From JBFHER01 sp041584055 (GTDB lineage: Bacteria > Bacteroidota > Bacteroidia > Bacteroidales > UBA5342), in contig JBFHER010000179.1 in assembly GCA_041584055.1 (NCBI GenBank), positions 1 to 7,658 of the forward strand: a DNA stretch of 7,658 nt. Reading direction: 5' to 3'. The notes under the pieces are model-generated. The model was given only the letters and a program-made list of their open reading frames with translations, was not told where the DNA came from and did not search any database. How positions within the stretch are numbered: the first letter of the stretch is position 1; the number at the start of each line of letters is the position of its first letter. Positions 6,541 to 7,658 of the stretch are shown piece by piece. The position numbers were made by a program, and so were the translations under genes.

Positions 6541-7658
6541 CTAAAAACTGTATTTAAACCGGATATAATAAAGCTGTCCATACCCGCCAAATTCCGTGCC
6601 TTCATCTCCAATAAAGACCTGTCCCATTAAGGAGAGAGCCAGGTTGTTACTTAAACTGAGTGCCAACGAAGGGCCTACAAACAGAGAGCCATCCATGGGG
6701 TTAAAAATACCGGAAATTGTTCCGATTAAAATGGGACTCATGGGATATGTTGTCTGCGCAAAAACAGAATATTTTGCAAAAGACAGATTTTTGGCGTTTA
6801 GATCATTGTTTTGGAAATAGCTACCAAGGCCGGCTTTTCCTTTGGCACCCTTCGAGTTATAAAGACCGCTGAAATGAAGATACAGACCGCTTGTAAAAGT
6901 ATAATCTGCGCTAATTGATGCCACCACCTGGTGCAAAGCATCACCAGAGGCATCGGTTGAGTAAAACCAGGTTCCTTCACCACGAAAACCTGCTCCGGCC
7001 ACATCACCTGCCCAACCACCACCAAGCACCAGATCATCTTTTACTTTTCCACCGAGGAGCTGCATATCATATTGACTTATGTTAAAACGCCATAACCCGG
7101 CAATGGCACTATTCTCAATAGAATCAGCCATCTGAGCCACCAATTCTACGGATGATGCCATCCCTGTATAATACTGAAAGCGAATCGCATCAGTCCCGGG
7201 ACGTTCTTCGTAATCAAAATCAAGAAATGAATATGCGTTGTATAAGTCATTGGGGTTCCAGACCAGATTAATGCCCCAGTTGATGCGTTGCCGACCAAGG
7301 GTAATTTGAATTTTTTCATGCACAAAATCCAAATATAAGCGGTCAATTGTTGTATTTAGCAAATAGGCATTTCCTTCTTTAACATTCCAGGATAGATCCA
7401 AATATCCATTGTCCGTACTGATATAATCCGCATAAGCATCCAATCTCACAAAGTCGCCCCACATCAAACGATTTCGCATGCCCATATTGAGGGTAAAGGC
7501 TCCGGCATAGGCCGAAAAGTTCATTCTGTTATGAATTAAATTATCCGATAACAAGGCATCATCATTGCCTACCCATAGTGTTTGCATGTCTTTAACATAA
7601 CCATCTACGGATGTCTTCACCTGAGCATCAAGACGCAATAAGGTGAAGCAGAATACGA
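6541..7658 (-). CDS. Outer-membrane beta-barrel (porin-like) protein, family unrecognised, 5' end cut by window edge
   Basis: The frame is open to the right edge. The codons just inside the edge read VFCFTLLRLDAQ (7656 to 7621), which looks like the end of a signal peptide ending in Ala-Gln. The true start therefore lies outside the window, and the TTG at 7638 is not a start. The remaining protein is rich in alternating amphipathic strands and aromatic residues. It ends in IRFKYSF, a C-terminal phenylalanine strand typical of proteins inserted by the Bam machinery. A conserved-looking block GRQRINWGINLVWNPNDLYN, encoded at 7237-7296, recalls the WG...NP motif of some uncharacterised porin families such as DUF1302. 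That comparison is from memory and weak. It is co-directional with the pump operon, but a separate promoter and 225 intergenic bases argue for a different transcript. Its substrate is unknown. Confidence 0.8.
   Translation of the reverse strand, partial: VFCFTLLRLDAQVKTSVDGYVKDMQTLWVGNDDALLSDNLIHNRMNFSAYAGAFTLNMGMRNRLMWGDFVRLDAYADYISTDNGYLDLSWNVKEGNAYLLNTTIDRLYLDFVHEKIQITLGRQRINWGINLVWNPNDLYNAYSFLDFDYEERPGTDAIRFQYYTGMASSVELVAQMADSIENSAIAGLWRFNISQYDMQLLGGKVKDDLVLGGGWAGDVAGAGFRGEGTWFYSTDASGDALHQVVASISADYTFTSGLYLHFSGLYNSKGAKGKAGLGSYFQNNDLNAKNLSFAKYSVFAQTTYPMSPILIGTISGIFNPMDGSLFVGPSLALSLSNNLALSLMGQVFIGDEGTEFGGYGQLYYIRFKYSF

Noticed and set aside
6798..7346. Two minus-strand frames (79 and 66 codons) inside the porin-like gene
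   Set aside because: Both are out-of-frame shadows of the beta-barrel gene, with no start signal or domain of their own.
7636..7638. TTG at 7638 as the start of the porin-like gene
   Set aside because: The frame continues upstream to the window edge with hydrophobic signal-peptide residues, so the gene is 5'-truncated and this TTG is an internal leucine codon.
1..7658. Search for CRISPR arrays, tRNA or rRNA genes, insertion sequences and attachment sites
   Set aside because: No repeat-spacer pattern, cloverleaf-like sequence, transposase or flanking direct repeats were seen. The window is almost fully occupied by ordinary coding genes.

Overview
The window is a Bacteroidota-type chromosomal segment. 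This is inferred from three things: a promoter matching the Bacteroidota consensus (TTTG, 20 bp, TAnnTTTG), few Shine-Dalgarno sequences before starts, and an upstream signal peptide that seems to end in the Ala-Gln typical of the phylum. The exact genus cannot be read from the sequence. All eight recognisable genes lie on the minus strand, so the biological order runs from the right edge (7658) to the left edge (1).

Region by region: (1) 7658 to 6541 is an outer-membrane beta-barrel (porin-like) gene whose 5' end is cut by the window. (2) 6540 to 6316 is a 225-base intergenic region. It holds an A/T-rich inverted repeat, a promoter, and a near-palindromic operator candidate overlapping the -7 box. 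(3) 6315 to 1 is one tightly packed polycistron: TetR regulator, TolC-type outer-membrane factor, HlyD-type lipoprotein adaptor, two ABC ATPases, and two ABC-2 permeases, the last cut by the left edge. Junctions are 11, 17, 4 and 8 bp overlaps, a 6 bp gap, then a 1 bp overlap (TAATG), so translational coupling is likely throughout.

Together the seven operon genes encode a self-regulated tripartite efflux pump spanning both membranes. Two ABC-2 permeases and two ATPases form the inner-membrane engine, the adaptor bridges the periplasm, and the TolC-like protein forms the outer-membrane channel. The TetR protein probably represses the whole operon, including its own gene, until a ligand releases it. 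The layout resembles the YbhG-YbhF-YbhS-YbhR exporter and its TetR regulator in E. coli. Here the two halves of the YbhF-type ATPase are separate genes, and the outer-membrane channel is encoded in the operon.

The most interesting feature is the asymmetry of the ATPase pair. The first lacks the Q-loop glutamine and the H-loop histidine, and the second lacks a canonical LSGGQ signature. In a head-to-tail heterodimer all three defects fall in the same composite ATP site, and the other site keeps every consensus residue. The system is otherwise a recognisable type, and I see no wholly new system here.
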